From Patagioenas fasciata (taxonomy: Eukaryota > Chordata > Aves > Columbiformes > Columbidae): a stretch of DNA of 64,000 nucleotides. The translations under genes were made by a program, and so were the position numbers. Below the pieces are notes generated by a model. The model worked only from the letters and a program-made list of their open reading frames with translations. It searched no databases and was not told the DNA's origin. Below, in pieces: positions 52,691 through 64,000 of this stretch; the stretch's first letter is position 1; every line of letters begins with the position of its first letter. The stretch covers positions 248,001-312,000 of the forward strand of contig NW_027288732.1 in the NCBI RefSeq assembly GCF_037038585.1, given 5' to 3'.

Positions 52691-53624
52691 AACCTAACCC
52701 CAAATCTAAACCTAACCTCAATCCCTGACACCAATTCTAAACCTAACCCCAAATCTAAACCTAACCCCAACCCCTACCCCCAAATCTAAACCTAACCCCA
52801 AATCTAAACCTAACCCCAAATCTAAACCTAACCCCAAATCTAAACCTAAAATCTAAACCTAACCCCAAATCTAAAGCTAACCCCAACCCCTAACCCCAAA
52901 TCTAAACCTAACCCCAAATCTAAACCTAACCCCAACCCCTAACCCCAAATCTAAACCTAACCCGAAATCTAAACCTAACCCCAACCCCTAACCCCAAATC
53001 TAAACCTAACCCCAAATCTAAACCCCAAATCTAAAACTAACCCTAAAATCTAAACCTAACCCCAAATCTAAACCTAAAATCTAAACCGAACCCCAAATCT
53101 AAACCTAACCCCAACCCCTAACCCCAAATCTAAATCTAACCCCAAATCTAAAGCTAACCCCAACCCCTAACCCCAAATCTAAACCTAACCACAAATCTAA
53201 ACCTAACCACAAATCTAAACCCCAAATCTAAACCTAACCCCAAATCTAAACCCCAAATCTAAAACTAACCCTAAAATCTAAACCTAACCCCAAATCTAAA
53301 CCTAAAATCTAAACCGAACCCCAAATCTAAACCTAACCCCAACCCCTAACCCCAAATCTAAATCTAACCCCAAATCTAAAGCTAACCCCAACCCCTAACC
53401 CCAAATCTAAACCTAACCCCAAATCTAAACCTAACCCCGACCCCTAACCCCAAATCTAACCTAACCCCAAATCTAAAGCTAACCCCAACCCCTAACCCCA
53501 AATCTAAACCTAACCCGAAATGTAAACCTAACCCCAACCCCTAACCCCAAATCTAAACCTAACCCCAAATCTAAACCTAAAATCTAAACCTAACCCCAAC
53601 CCCTAACCCCAAATCAAAACCTAA
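52691..53624 (+). repeat. Spacer between 4.2-kb copies
   Basis: About 930 bases of alpha/beta/delta words. The segment with CCCTAAAATC and AAACCGAACCCC occurs twice (near 53040-53150 and 53275-53385), about 235 bases apart. TCCCTGACACC at 52723 is a variant that recurs at 60045. Confidence 0.82.
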
Positions 53625-56600
53625 CCCCAAATCTAAACCTAACCCCAACCCCTAACCCCAACACCTAACCCCAAATCTCAACCTAACCCCAAATCTAAAC
53701 CTAACCCCAAATCTAAACCTAAAATCTAAACCTAACCCCAAATCTAAAGCTAACCCCAACCCCTAACACCAAATCTAAACCTAACCCCAAATCTAAACCT
53801 AACCCCGACCCCTAACCCCAAATCTAAACCTAACCCCAAATCTAAAGCTAAACCCAACCCCTAACCCCAAATCTAAACCTAACCCGAAATCTAAACCTAA
53901 CCCCAACCCCTAACCCCAAATCTAAACCTAACCCCAAATCTAAACACCAAATCTAAACCTAACCCCAACCCCTAACCCCAAATCTAAACCTAACCCCAAA
54001 TCTAAACCTAACCACAAATCTAAACCCCAAATCTAAAACTAACCCCAAATCTAAACCTAACCCCAACCACTAACCCCAAATCTAAACCTAACCCCAATTC
54101 TAAACCTAAATCCAACCCCTAACTCCAAATCTAAACCTAACCCCAAATCTAAAACTAACCCCAACCCCTAACCCCAAATCTAAACCTAACCCCAAATCTA
54201 AACCTAACCCCAACCCCTAACCCCAAATCTAAACCTAACCCCAAATCTAAACCTAACCCCAACCCCTAACCCCAAATCTAAACCTAACCCCAAATCTAAA
54301 CCTAACCCCAAATCTAAACCCCAAATCTAAAACTAACCCTAAAATCTAAACCTAACCCCAAATATAAACCCTAAATCTAAACCGAACCCCAAATCTAAAC
54401 CTAACCCCAACCCCTAACCCCAAATCTAAATCTAACCCCAAATCTAAAGCTAACCACAACCCCTAACCCCAAATCTAAACCTAACCCCAAATCTAAACCT
54501 AACCCCGACCCCTAACCCCAAATCTAACCTCACCCCAAATCTAAAGCTAACCCCAACCCCTAACCCCAAATCTAAACCTAACCCGAAATGTAAACCTAAC
54601 CCCAACCCCTAACCCCAAATCTAAACCTAACCCCAAATCTAAACCTAAAATCTAAACCTAACCCCAACCCCTAACCCCAAATCAAAACCTAACCCCAAAT
54701 CTAAACCTAACCACAAATCTAAACCCCAAATCTAAAACTTACCCTAAATCTAAACCTAACCCCAAATCTAAACCCCAAATCTAAACCTAACCCCAAATCT
54801 AAACCTAACCCCAACCCCTAAACCCAAATCTAAACCTAATCCCAACCCCTAACCCCAAATATAAACCTAACCCCAAATCTAAACCTAACCCCAACCCCTA
54901 ACCCCAAATATAAACCTAAACCCAAATCTTAACCTAACCTCAATCCCTGACCCCAATTCTAAACCTAACCCCAAATCTAAACCTAACCCCAACCCCTACC
55001 CCCAAATCTAAACCTAACCCCAAATCTAAACATAACCCCAACCCCTAACCCCAACAACTAACCCCAAATCTAAACCTAACCCCAAATCTAAACCTAACCC
55101 CAACCACTAAACCCAAATCTAAACCTAACCCCAAATCCAAACCTAACCCCAAAACTAAACCTAACCCCAACCCCTAACACCAACCCCTAACCCCAAATCT
55201 AAACCTAACCCCAATTCCTAACCCCAACCCCTAACCCCAAATCTAAACCTAACCCCAACCCCTAACCCCAACCCCTAACCCCAAATCTAAACCTAACCCC
55301 AAATCTAATCCTAACCCCAACCCCTAACCCCAAATCTAAACCTAACCCCAAATCTAAACCTAACCCCAACCTCTAACCCCAAATCTAAACCTAACCCCAA
55401 ATCTAAACCTAACCCCAACCTCTAACCCCCAAATCTAAACCTAACACCAACCCCTAACCACAAATCTAAACCTAACCCCAAATCTAAACCTAACCCCAAA
55501 CCCTAAGCCCAACCCCTAACGCCAACCCCTAACCCCAAATCTAAACCTAACCCCAACCCCTAACCCTAAATCTAAACCTAACCCCAAATTTAAACCTAAC
55601 CCCAACCCCTAACTCCAAAACTATACCTAACTCCAAATCTAATCCTAACCCCAACCCCTAACCCCAAATCTAAACATAACCCCAAATCTAAACCTAACCC
55701 CAACCCCTAGCCCCAAATCTAAACCTAACCCCAAATCTAAACCTAACCCCAACTTCTAACCCCAAATCTAAACCTAACCCCAAATCTAAACCTAACCCCA
55801 ACCTCTATCCCCAAATCTAAACCTAACCCCAAATCAAAACCTAAAATCTAAACCTAACCCCAAATCTAAACCTAACCTCAATCCCTGACCCCAATTCTAA
55901 ACCTAACCCCAAATCTATACCTAACCCCAACCCCTACCCCCAAATCTAAACCTAACCCCAAATCTAAACCTAACCCAACCCCTAACCCCAAATATAAACC
56001 TAACCCCAAATCTAAACCTAAACACAACCCCTAACCCCAAATCTAAACCTAACCCCAAATCTAAACCTAACCCCAACCCCTAACCTCAAATCTAAACCTA
56101 ACCCCAAATCTAAACCTAACCCCAAATCTAAACCTAAAATCTAAACCTAACCCCAAATCTAAACCTAACCCCAACCCCTAACCCCAAATCTAAACCTAAC
56201 CCCAAATCTAAACCTAACCCCAACCCCTAACTCCAAATCTAAACCTAACCCCAAATCTAAACCTAACCCCAACCCCTAACCCCAAATCTAAACCTAACCC
56301 AAATTCTAAACCTAAACACAACCCCTAACTCCAAATCTAAACCTAACCCCAAATCTAAACCTAACCCCAACCCCTAACCCCAAATCTAAACCTAACCCCA
56401 AATCTAAACCTAACCCCAACCCCTAACCCCAAATCTAAACCTTACCCCAAATCTAAACCTAACCCCAACCCCTAACCCCAAATCTAAACCTAACCCCAAA
56501 TCTAAACCTAACCCCAAATCTAAACCCCAAATCTAAAACTAACCCTAAAATCTAAACCTAACCCCAAATCTAAACCCCAAATCTAAACCGAACACCAAAT

Positions 56601-56892
56601 CTAAACCTAACCCCAACCCCTAACCCCAAATCTAAACCTAACCCCAAATCTAAACCTAACCCCGACCCCTAACCCCAAATCTAACCTAACCCCAAATCTA
56701 AAGCTAACCCCAACCCCTAACCCCAAATCTAAACCTAACCCGAAATCTAAACCTAACCCCAACCCCAAACCCCAAATCTAAACCTAACCCTAAATCTAAA
56801 CCTAAAATCTAAACCTAACCCCAACCCCTAACCCCAAATCAAAACCTAACCCCAAATCTAAACCTAACCACAAATCTAAACCCCAAATCTAA
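53625..56892 (+). repeat. About 4.2-kb higher-order repeat, copy 2
   Basis: Direct copy of 49441-52690, one 18-nt word longer. Private changes not shared with copy 1 are few, for example AACTTCTAACC near 55753 where copy 1 has AACTCCTAACC, and CTCACCCCAAATC near 54529 where copy 1 has CTAACCCC. Confidence 0.93.
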
Positions 56893-59500
56893 AACTAACA
56901 CTAAATCTAAACCTAACCCCAAATCTAAACCCCAAATCTAAACCTAACCCCAAATCTAAACCTAACCCCAACCCCTAAACCCAAATCTAAACCTAACCCC
57001 AACCCCTAACCCCAAATCTAAACCTAACCCCAAATCTAAACCTAACCTCAATCCCTGACCCCAATTCTAAACCTAACCCCAAATCTAAACCTAACCCCAA
57101 CCCCTACCCCCAAATCTAAACCTAACCCCAAATCTAAACCTAACCCCAAATCTTAACCTAAAATCTAAACCTAACCCCAAATCTAAAGCTAACCCCAACC
57201 CCTAACCCCAAATCTAAACCTAACCCCAAATCTAAACCTAACCCCAACCCCTAACCCCAAATCTAAACCTAACCCGAAATCTAAACCTAACCCCAAGCCC
57301 TAACCCCAAATCTAAACCTAACCCCAAATCTAAACACCAAATCTAAACCTAACCCCAACCCCTAACCCCAAATCTAAATCTAACCCCAAATCTAAAGCTA
57401 ACCCCAACCCCTAACCCCAAATCTAAACCTAACCCCAAATCTAAACCTAACCCCGACCCCTAACCCCAAATCTAACCTAACCCCAAATCTAAAGCTAACC
57501 CCAACCCCTAACCCCAAATCTAAACCTAACCCGAAATGTAAACCTAACCCCAACCCCTAACCCCAAATCTAAACCTAACCCCACATCTAAACCTAAAATC
57601 TAAACCTAACCCCAACCCCTAACCCCAAATCAAAACCTAACCCCAAATCTAAACCTAACCACAAATCTAAACCCCAAAACTAAACCTAACCCTAAATCTA
57701 AACCTAACCCCAAATCTAAACCCCAAATCTAAACCTAACCCCAAATCTAAACCTAACCCCAACCCCTAAACCCAAATCTAAACCTAACCCCAATCCCTAA
57801 CCCCAAATATAAACCTAACCCCAAATCTAAACCTAACCCCAACCCCTAACCCCAAATATAAACCTAAACCCAAATCTTAACCTAACCTCAATCCCTGACC
57901 CCAATTCTAAACCTAACCCCAAATCTAAACCTAACCCCAACCCCTACCCCCAAATCTAAACCTAACCCCAAATCTAAACCTAACCCCAACCCCTAACCCC
58001 AACACCTAACCCCAAATCTAAACCTAACCCCAAATCTAAACCTAAAATCTAAACCTAACCCCAAATCTAAACCTAACCCCAACCCCTAACCCCAAATCTA
58101 AACCTAACCCCAAATCTAAACCTAACCCCAACCCCTAACTCCAAATCTAAACCTAACCCCAAATCTAAACCTAACCCCAACCCCTAACCCCAAATCTAAA
58201 CCTAACCCCAATTCTAAACCTAAACTCAACCCCTAAATCCAAATCTAAACCTAACCCCAAATCTAAACCTAACCCCAACCCCTAACCCCAAATCTAAACC
58301 TAACCCCAAATCTAAACCTAACCCCAACCCCTAACCCCAAATCTAAACCTAACCTCAAATCTAAACCTAACCCCAACCCCTAACCCCAAATCTAAACCTA
58401 ACCCCAAATCTAAACCTAACCCCAAATCTAAACCCCAAATCTAAAACTAACCCTAAATCTAAACCTAACCCCAAATATAAACCCCAAATCTAAACCTAAT
58501 CCCAAATCTAAACCTAACCCCAAATCTAAAGCTAACCCCAACCCCTAACCCCAAATCTAAACTTAACCCTAAATCTAAACCCCAAATCTAAACCTAACCC
58601 AAACCCCTAACCCCAAATCAAAATCTAACCCCAAATCTAAACCTAACCACAAATCTAAACCCCAAATCTAAAACTAACCCTAAATCTAAACCTAACCCCA
58701 AATCTAAAGCCCAAATCTAAACCTAACCCCAAATCTAAACCTAACCCCAACGCCTAACCCCAAATCTAAACCTAACCCCAACGCCTAAACCCAAATCTAA
58801 ACCTAACCACAACAACTAACCCCAAATCTAAACCTAACCCCAAATCTAAACCTAACCACAACCCCTAACCCCAAATCTAAACCTAACCACAAATCCAAAC
58901 CTAACCCCAAAATTAAACCTAACCCCAACCCCTAACACCAACCGCTAACCCCAAATCTAAACCTAACCCCAATTCCTAACCCCCACCCCTAACCCCAAAT
59001 CTAAACCTAACCCCAACCCCTAACCCCAACCCCTAACCCCAAATCTAAACCTAACCCCAAATCTAAACCTAACCCCAACCCCTAACCCCAAATCTAAACC
59101 TAACCCCAAATCTAAACCTAACCCCAACTCCTAACCCCAAATCTAAACCTAACACCAACCCCTAACCCCAAATCTAAACCTAACCCCAAATCTAAACCTA
59201 ACCCCAAACCCTAACCCCAACCCCTAACGCCAAACCCTAACCCCAAATCTAAACCTAACCCCAACCCCTAACCCTAAATCTAAACCTAACCCCAAACCTA
59301 AACCTAACCCCAAACCCTAACCCCAAAACTATACCTAACTCCAAATCTAAACCTAACCCCAACCCCTAACCCCAAATCTAAACCTAACCCCAAATATAAA
59401 CCTAACCCCAAATCTAAACCCCAAATCTAAAACTAACCCTAAAATCTAAACCTAAACCCAAATCTAAACCCCAAATCTAAACCGAACCCCAAATCTAAAC
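56893..59500 (+). repeat. Alpha/beta/delta block; 2,152-bp repeat, copy 1
   Basis: From about 57,370 it is copied 2,152 bp to the right: CCCGAAATGTAAACC (57533/59685), TCCCTGAC (57893/60045) and AAAGCCCAAATC (58709/60861). A 31-nt local duplication with CCAACGCCTAA at about 58749-58790 is absent from the other copy, so the offset is 2,121 afterwards (CCGCTAACC 58944/61065; CTATACC 59329/61450). Confidence 0.92.
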
Positions 59501-61700
59501 CTAACCCCAACCCCTAACTCCAAATCTAAATCTAACCCCAAATCTAAAGCTAACCCCAACCCCTAACCCCAAATCTAAACCTAACCCCAAATCTAAACCT
59601 AACCCCGACCCCTAACCCCAAATCTAACCTAACCCCAAATCTAAAGCTAACCCCAACCCCTAACCCCAAATCTAAACCTAACCCGAAATGTAAACCTAAC
59701 CCCAACCCCTAACCCCAAATCTAAACCTAACCCCAAATCTAAACCTAAAATCTAAACCTAACCCCAACCCCTAACCCCAAATCAAAACCTAACCCCAAAT
59801 CTAAACCTAACCACAAATCTAAACCCCAAATCTAAACCTAACCCTAAATCTAAACCTAACCCCAAATCTAAACCCCAAATCTAAACCTAACCCCAAATCT
59901 AAACCTAACCCCAACCCCTAAACCCAAATCTAAACCTAACCCCAATCCTTAACCCCAAATATAAACCTAACCCCAAATCTAAACCTAACCCCAACCCCTA
60001 ACCCCAAATATAAACCTAACCCCAAATCTTAACCTAACCTCAATCCCTGACACCAATTCTAAACCTAACCCCAAATCTAAACCTAACCCCAACCCCTACC
60101 CCCAAATCTAAACCTAACCCCAAATCTAAACCTAACCCCAACCCCTAACCCCAACACCTAACCCCAAATCTAAACCTAACCCCAAATCTAAACCTAAAAT
60201 CTAAACCTAACCCCAAATCTAAACCTAACCCCAACCCCTAACCCCAAATCTAAACCTAACCCCAAATCTAAACCTAACCCCAACCCCTAACTCCAAATCT
60301 AAACCTAACCCCAAATCTAAACCTAACCCCAACCCCTAACTCCAAATCTAAACCGAACCCCAATTCTACACCTAAACTCAACCCCTAACTCCAAATCTAA
60401 ACCTAACCCCAAATCTAAACCTAACCCCAACCCCTAACCCCAAATCTAAACCTAACCCCAAATCTAAACCTAACCCCAACCCCTAACCCCAAATCTAAAC
60501 CTAACCCCAAATCTAAACCTAACCCCAACCCCTAACCCCAAATCTAAACCTAACCCCAAATCTAAACCTAACACCAAATCTAAACCCCAAATCTAAAACT
60601 AACCCTAAATCTAAACCTAACCCCAAATCTAAACCCCAAATCTAAACCTAATCCCAAATCTAAACCTAACCCCAAATCTAAAGCTAACCCCAACCCCTAA
60701 CCCCAAATCTAAACCTAACCCCAAATCTAAACCCCAAATCTAAACCTAACCCCAACCCCTAACCCCAAATCAAAATCTAACCCCAAATCTAAACCTAACC
60801 ACAAATCTAAACCCCAAATCTAAAACTAACCCTAAATCTAAACCTAACCCCAAATCTAAAGCCCAAATCTAAACCTAACCCCAAATCTAAACCTAACCCC
60901 AACCCCTAAACCCAAATCTAAACCTAACCACAACAACTAACCCCAAATCTAAACCTAACCCCAAATCTAAACCTAACCACAACCCCTAACCCCAAATCTA
61001 AACCTAACCACAAATCCAAACCTAACCCCAAAACTAAACCTAACCCCAACCCCTAACACCAACCGCTAACCCCAAATCTAAACCTAACCCCAATTCCTAA
61101 CCCCAACCCCTAACCCCAAATCTAAACCTAACCCCAACCCCTAACCCCAACCCCTAACCCCAAATCTAAACCTAACCCCAAATCTAAACCAAACCCCAAC
61201 CCCTAACCCCAAATCTAAACCTAACCCCAAATCTAAACCTAACCCCAACTCCTAACCCCAAATCTAAACCTAACACCAACCCCTAACCCCAAATCTAAAC
61301 CTAACCCCAAATCTAAACCTAACCCCAAACCCTAACCCCAACCCCTAACGCCAAACCCTAACCCCAAATCTAAACCTAACCCCAACCCCTAACCCTAAAT
61401 CTAAACCTAACCCCAAACCTAAACCTAACCCCAAACCCTAACCCCAAAACTATACCTAACTCCAAATCTAATCCTAACCCCAACCCCTAACCCCAAATAT
61501 AAACCGAACCCCAAATCTAAACCTAACCCCAACCCCTAGCCCCAAATCTAAACCTAACCCCAAATCTAAACCTAACCCCAACCCCTAACCCCAAATCTAA
61601 ACCTAACCCCAAATCTAAACCTAACCCCAACCCCTAACCCCAAATCTAAACCTAACCCCAAATCTAAACCTAACCCCAACCTCTAACCCCAAATCTAAAC
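59501..61700 (+). repeat. 2,152-bp repeat, copy 2
   Basis: Direct, nearly adjacent copy of about 57370-59500 with the same order of alpha, beta and delta words. Differences include TCCCTGACACC at 60045 (57893 has TCCCTGACCCC) and ATTCTACACC near 60363. Confidence 0.92.
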
Positions 61701-64000
61701 CTAACCCCAAATCTAAACCTAACCCCAACCCCTAACCCCAAATCTAAACCTAGCCCCAAATCTAAACCTAAACCCAACCCTTAACCCCAAACCCTAACCT
61801 CAACCCCTAACCCCAACCCCTAAACCCAAATCTAAACCTAACCCCAACCCTTAAACCCAAGCCCTAAATTAAATCTAAAAATAACCCCAACCCCTAACCC
61901 CAACCCCTAACCCCAAATCTAAACCTAACCCCAAATCTAAACCTAACCCCAACCCCTAACCCCAAATCTAAACCTAACCCCAAATCTAAACCTAACCCCA
62001 ACCGCTAACCCCAAATCTAAACCTAACCCCAAATCTAAACCTAACCTCAATCCCTGACCCCAATTCTAAACCTAACCCCAAATCTAAACCTAACCCCAAC
62101 CCCTACCCCCAAATCTAAACCTATCCCGAAATCTTAACCTAACCCCAACCCCTAACCCCAAATATAAACCTAACCCCAAATCTTAACCTAAACCCAAACC
62201 CTAACCCCAAATCTAAACCTAACCCCAAATCTAAACCTAACCCCAACCCCTAACCCCAACCCCTAACCCCAAATCTAAACCTAACCCCAAATCTAAACCC
62301 CAAATCTAAAACTAACCCTAAATCTAAACCTAACCCCAAATCTAAACCCCAAATCTAAACCTAACCCCAAATCTAAACCTAACCCCAACCCCTAAACCCA
62401 AATCTAAACCTAACCACAACAACTAACCCCAAATCTAAACCTAACCCCAAATCTAAACCTAACCCCAACCGCTAACCCCAAATCTAAACCTAACACCAAC
62501 CCCTAAACCCAAATCCAAACCTAACCCCAAATCTAAACATAACCCCAACCCCTAAACCCAATCCCTAACCCCAAATCTAAACCTAACCCCAATTCCTAAC
62601 CCCAACCCCTAACCCCAAATCTAAACCTAACCCCAACCCCTAACCCCAACCCCTAACCCCAAATCTAAACCTAACCCCAACCCCTAACCCCAAATCTAAA
62701 CCTAACACCAAATCTAAACCTAACCCCAACCCCTAACCCTAAATCTAAACCTAACCCCAAATCTAAACCTAACCCCAACCTCTAACCCCAAATCTAAACC
62801 TAACACCAAATCTAAACCTAAACCCAAGCCTTAACCCCAAACCCTAACCTCAACCCCTAACCCCAACTCCTAACCCAAATCTAAACCTAACCCCAACCCC
62901 TAACCCCAAATCTAAACCTAACCCCAAATCTAAACCTAATCACAAATCTAAACCCCAAATCTAAAACTAAACCTAAATCTAAACCTAACCCCAAATCTAA
63001 ACCCCAAATCTAAACCTAACCCCAAATCTAAACCTAACCCCAACCCCTAAACCCAAATCTAAACCTAACAACAAATCTAAACCCCAAATCTAAAACTAAC
63101 CCCAAATCTAAACCTAACCACAAATCTAAACCCCAAATCTAAACCTAACCCTAAATCTAAACCTAACCCCAAATCTAAACCCCAAATCTAAACCTAACCC
63201 CAAATCTAAACCTAACCCCAACCCCTAACCCCAAATCTAAACCTAACCCCAAATCCAAACCTAACCCCAAATCTAAACCTAACCCCAACCCCTAACACCA
63301 ACCCCTAACCCCAAATCTAAACCTAACCCCAATTCGTAACCCCAACACCTAACCCCAAATCTAAACCTAACCCCAACCCCTAACACCAACCCCTAACCGC
63401 AAATCTAAACCTAACCCCAAATCTAAACCTAACCCCAACCCCTAACCCCAAATGTAAACCTAAGCCCAAATCTAAACCTAACCCCAACATCTAACCCCAA
63501 ATCTAAACCTAACCCCAACCCCTAAACCCAAATCTAAACCTAACCCCAATTCTAAACCTAAACCCAACCCCTAACTCCAAATCTAAACCTAACCCCAAAT
63601 CTAAACCTAACCCCAACCCCTAACCCCAAATCTAAACCGAACCCCAAATCTAAACCTAACCCCAACCCCTAACCCCAAATCTAAACCTAACCCCAAATCT
63701 AAACCTAACCCCAACCCCTAACCCCAAATCTAAACCTAACCCCAAATCTAAACCTAACCCCAAATCTAAACCCCAAATCTAAAACTAACCCTAAATCTAA
63801 ACCTAACCCCAAATCTAAACCCCAAATCTAAACCTAACCCCAAATCTAAACCTAACCCCAACCCCTAACCCCAAATCTAAACCTAACCCCAAATCTAAAG
63901 CTAACCCCAACCCCTAACCCCAAATCTAAACCTAACCCGAAATCTAAACCTAACCCCGACCCCTAACCCCAAATCTAAACCTAACCCCAAATCTAAACCC
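61701..64000 (+). repeat. Alpha/beta/delta block running off the right edge
   Basis: 49- and 31-nt periods with delta pairs near 62290-62360, 62950-63010, 63070-63190 and 63770-63830. It contains the last AATTAAATC marker (61859), 19.5 kb after the previous one, then AACCCAAGCCTTAACC near 62822. The array continues past base 64000. Confidence 0.87.
61859..61888 (+). repeat. Marker word copy 10 (isolated)
   Basis: The only copy right of 42.4 kb. It is preceded by CCCTTAAACCC and followed by plain beta words. Confidence 0.86.

Larger units (their letters stand above)
1..64000 (+). repeat. Telomere-like satellite array filling the whole window (C-rich strand shown)
   Basis: Every line of the window can be read as tandem copies of the 18-nt word CCCCAAATCTAAACCTAA mixed with 13-nt words CCCCAACCCCTAA, AATCTAAACCTAA and CCCCAAATCTAAA. 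The words consist of 5-7 nt telomere-type units ending in AA. The array has no inversion: the C-rich strand is always plus. No stretch of unique sequence of even about 40 bases is visible, and neither array edge is in the window. Telomere-like satellites of this kind are known from eukaryotic subtelomeres and interstitial sites; placing this one there is inference. The array is degenerate and lacks pure tandem runs of any canonical telomere hexamer or heptamer, so it is probably not the terminal, telomerase-made tract itself. Confidence 0.97.

Noticed and set aside
1..64000. CRISPR array
   Set aside because: The repeats are contiguous with no unique spacers of constant length; 31- and 49-nt periods come from word combinations.
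1..64000. Active telomere tract
   Set aside because: Telomerase-made DNA would be long pure runs of one unit. Here units are mixed in fixed 18- and 13-nt words with higher-order repeats, and no pure run is present.
1..64000. tRNA, rRNA or other structured RNA genes
   Set aside because: With almost no G on the plus strand, G-C paired stems cannot form within either strand, and no conserved RNA motif was seen.

Overview
This 64 kb window holds no gene that I can support. From base 1 to base 64000 it is one continuous, degenerate, telomere-like satellite array, with both ends open. The plus strand is made almost only of A, C and T. It is built from an 18-nt word CCCCAAATCTAAACCTAA (here 'alpha'; G-strand TTAGGTTTAGATTTGGGG) and three 13-nt words: 'beta' CCCCAACCCCTAA, 'gamma' AATCTAAACCTAA and 'delta' CCCCAAATCTAAA. 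The words break into short telomere-type units (CCCCAA, ATCTAA, ACCTAA, CCCCTAA; G-strand TTGGGG, TTAGAT, TTAGGT, TTAGGGG). The commonest periods are 31 nt (one alpha plus one 13-mer) and 49 nt (two alphas plus one 13-mer).

The organism must be inferred. A long, one-directional, telomere-like array with layered duplications fits a eukaryotic subtelomere or large interstitial telomere-like block. I see no bacterial, archaeal, viral or organellar gene, RNA gene, transposon or CRISPR array. I cannot name the lineage: TTAGGG-type (animals, fungi and others), TTTAGGG-type (plants, some algae) and TTGGGG-type motifs all occur as variants, and no pure tandem run of any of them is present, so it is not a simple functional telomere tract. 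The C-rich strand reads 5'->3' throughout, which is the orientation expected if the chromosome end lies to the left.

Layout: (1) 1 to about 22,690 is a 'left domain' in which gamma-rich 31-nt blocks alternate with alpha/beta blocks; the longest gamma block is 21,340-22,690. (2) About 22,690-44,000 is mostly alpha/beta with delta words, small gamma islands and a recurrent AT-richer marker (AAGCCCTAAATTAAATCT). (3) About 44,000-64,000 is alpha/beta/delta with almost no gamma. On top of the words lies a higher-order repeat structure. Shared private mutations reveal duplications with offsets of 14,305 (14,779 past an indel), 18,000, 2,168, 1,151, 949, 1,371, 2,640, 245, 3,498, about 4,701-4,794, 443, 1,393, 712, 2,154, 4,184-4,202 and 2,152 bp. 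Duplicated copies differ by point changes and by indels of whole words (18, 26, 31 nt), as unequal exchange or replication slippage in register would produce.

The only open frames are low-complexity minus-strand runs (Leu-Gly-Leu-Asp and Arg-Phe-Arg-Phe-Gly) that follow from the repeat and start at TTG in the cases I checked; I do not call them genes. The points of interest are the word grammar, the layered duplications, extreme strand asymmetry (G nearly absent from one strand), dense G-quadruplex potential on the minus strand, and the possibility that some near-identical duplications are assembly products.
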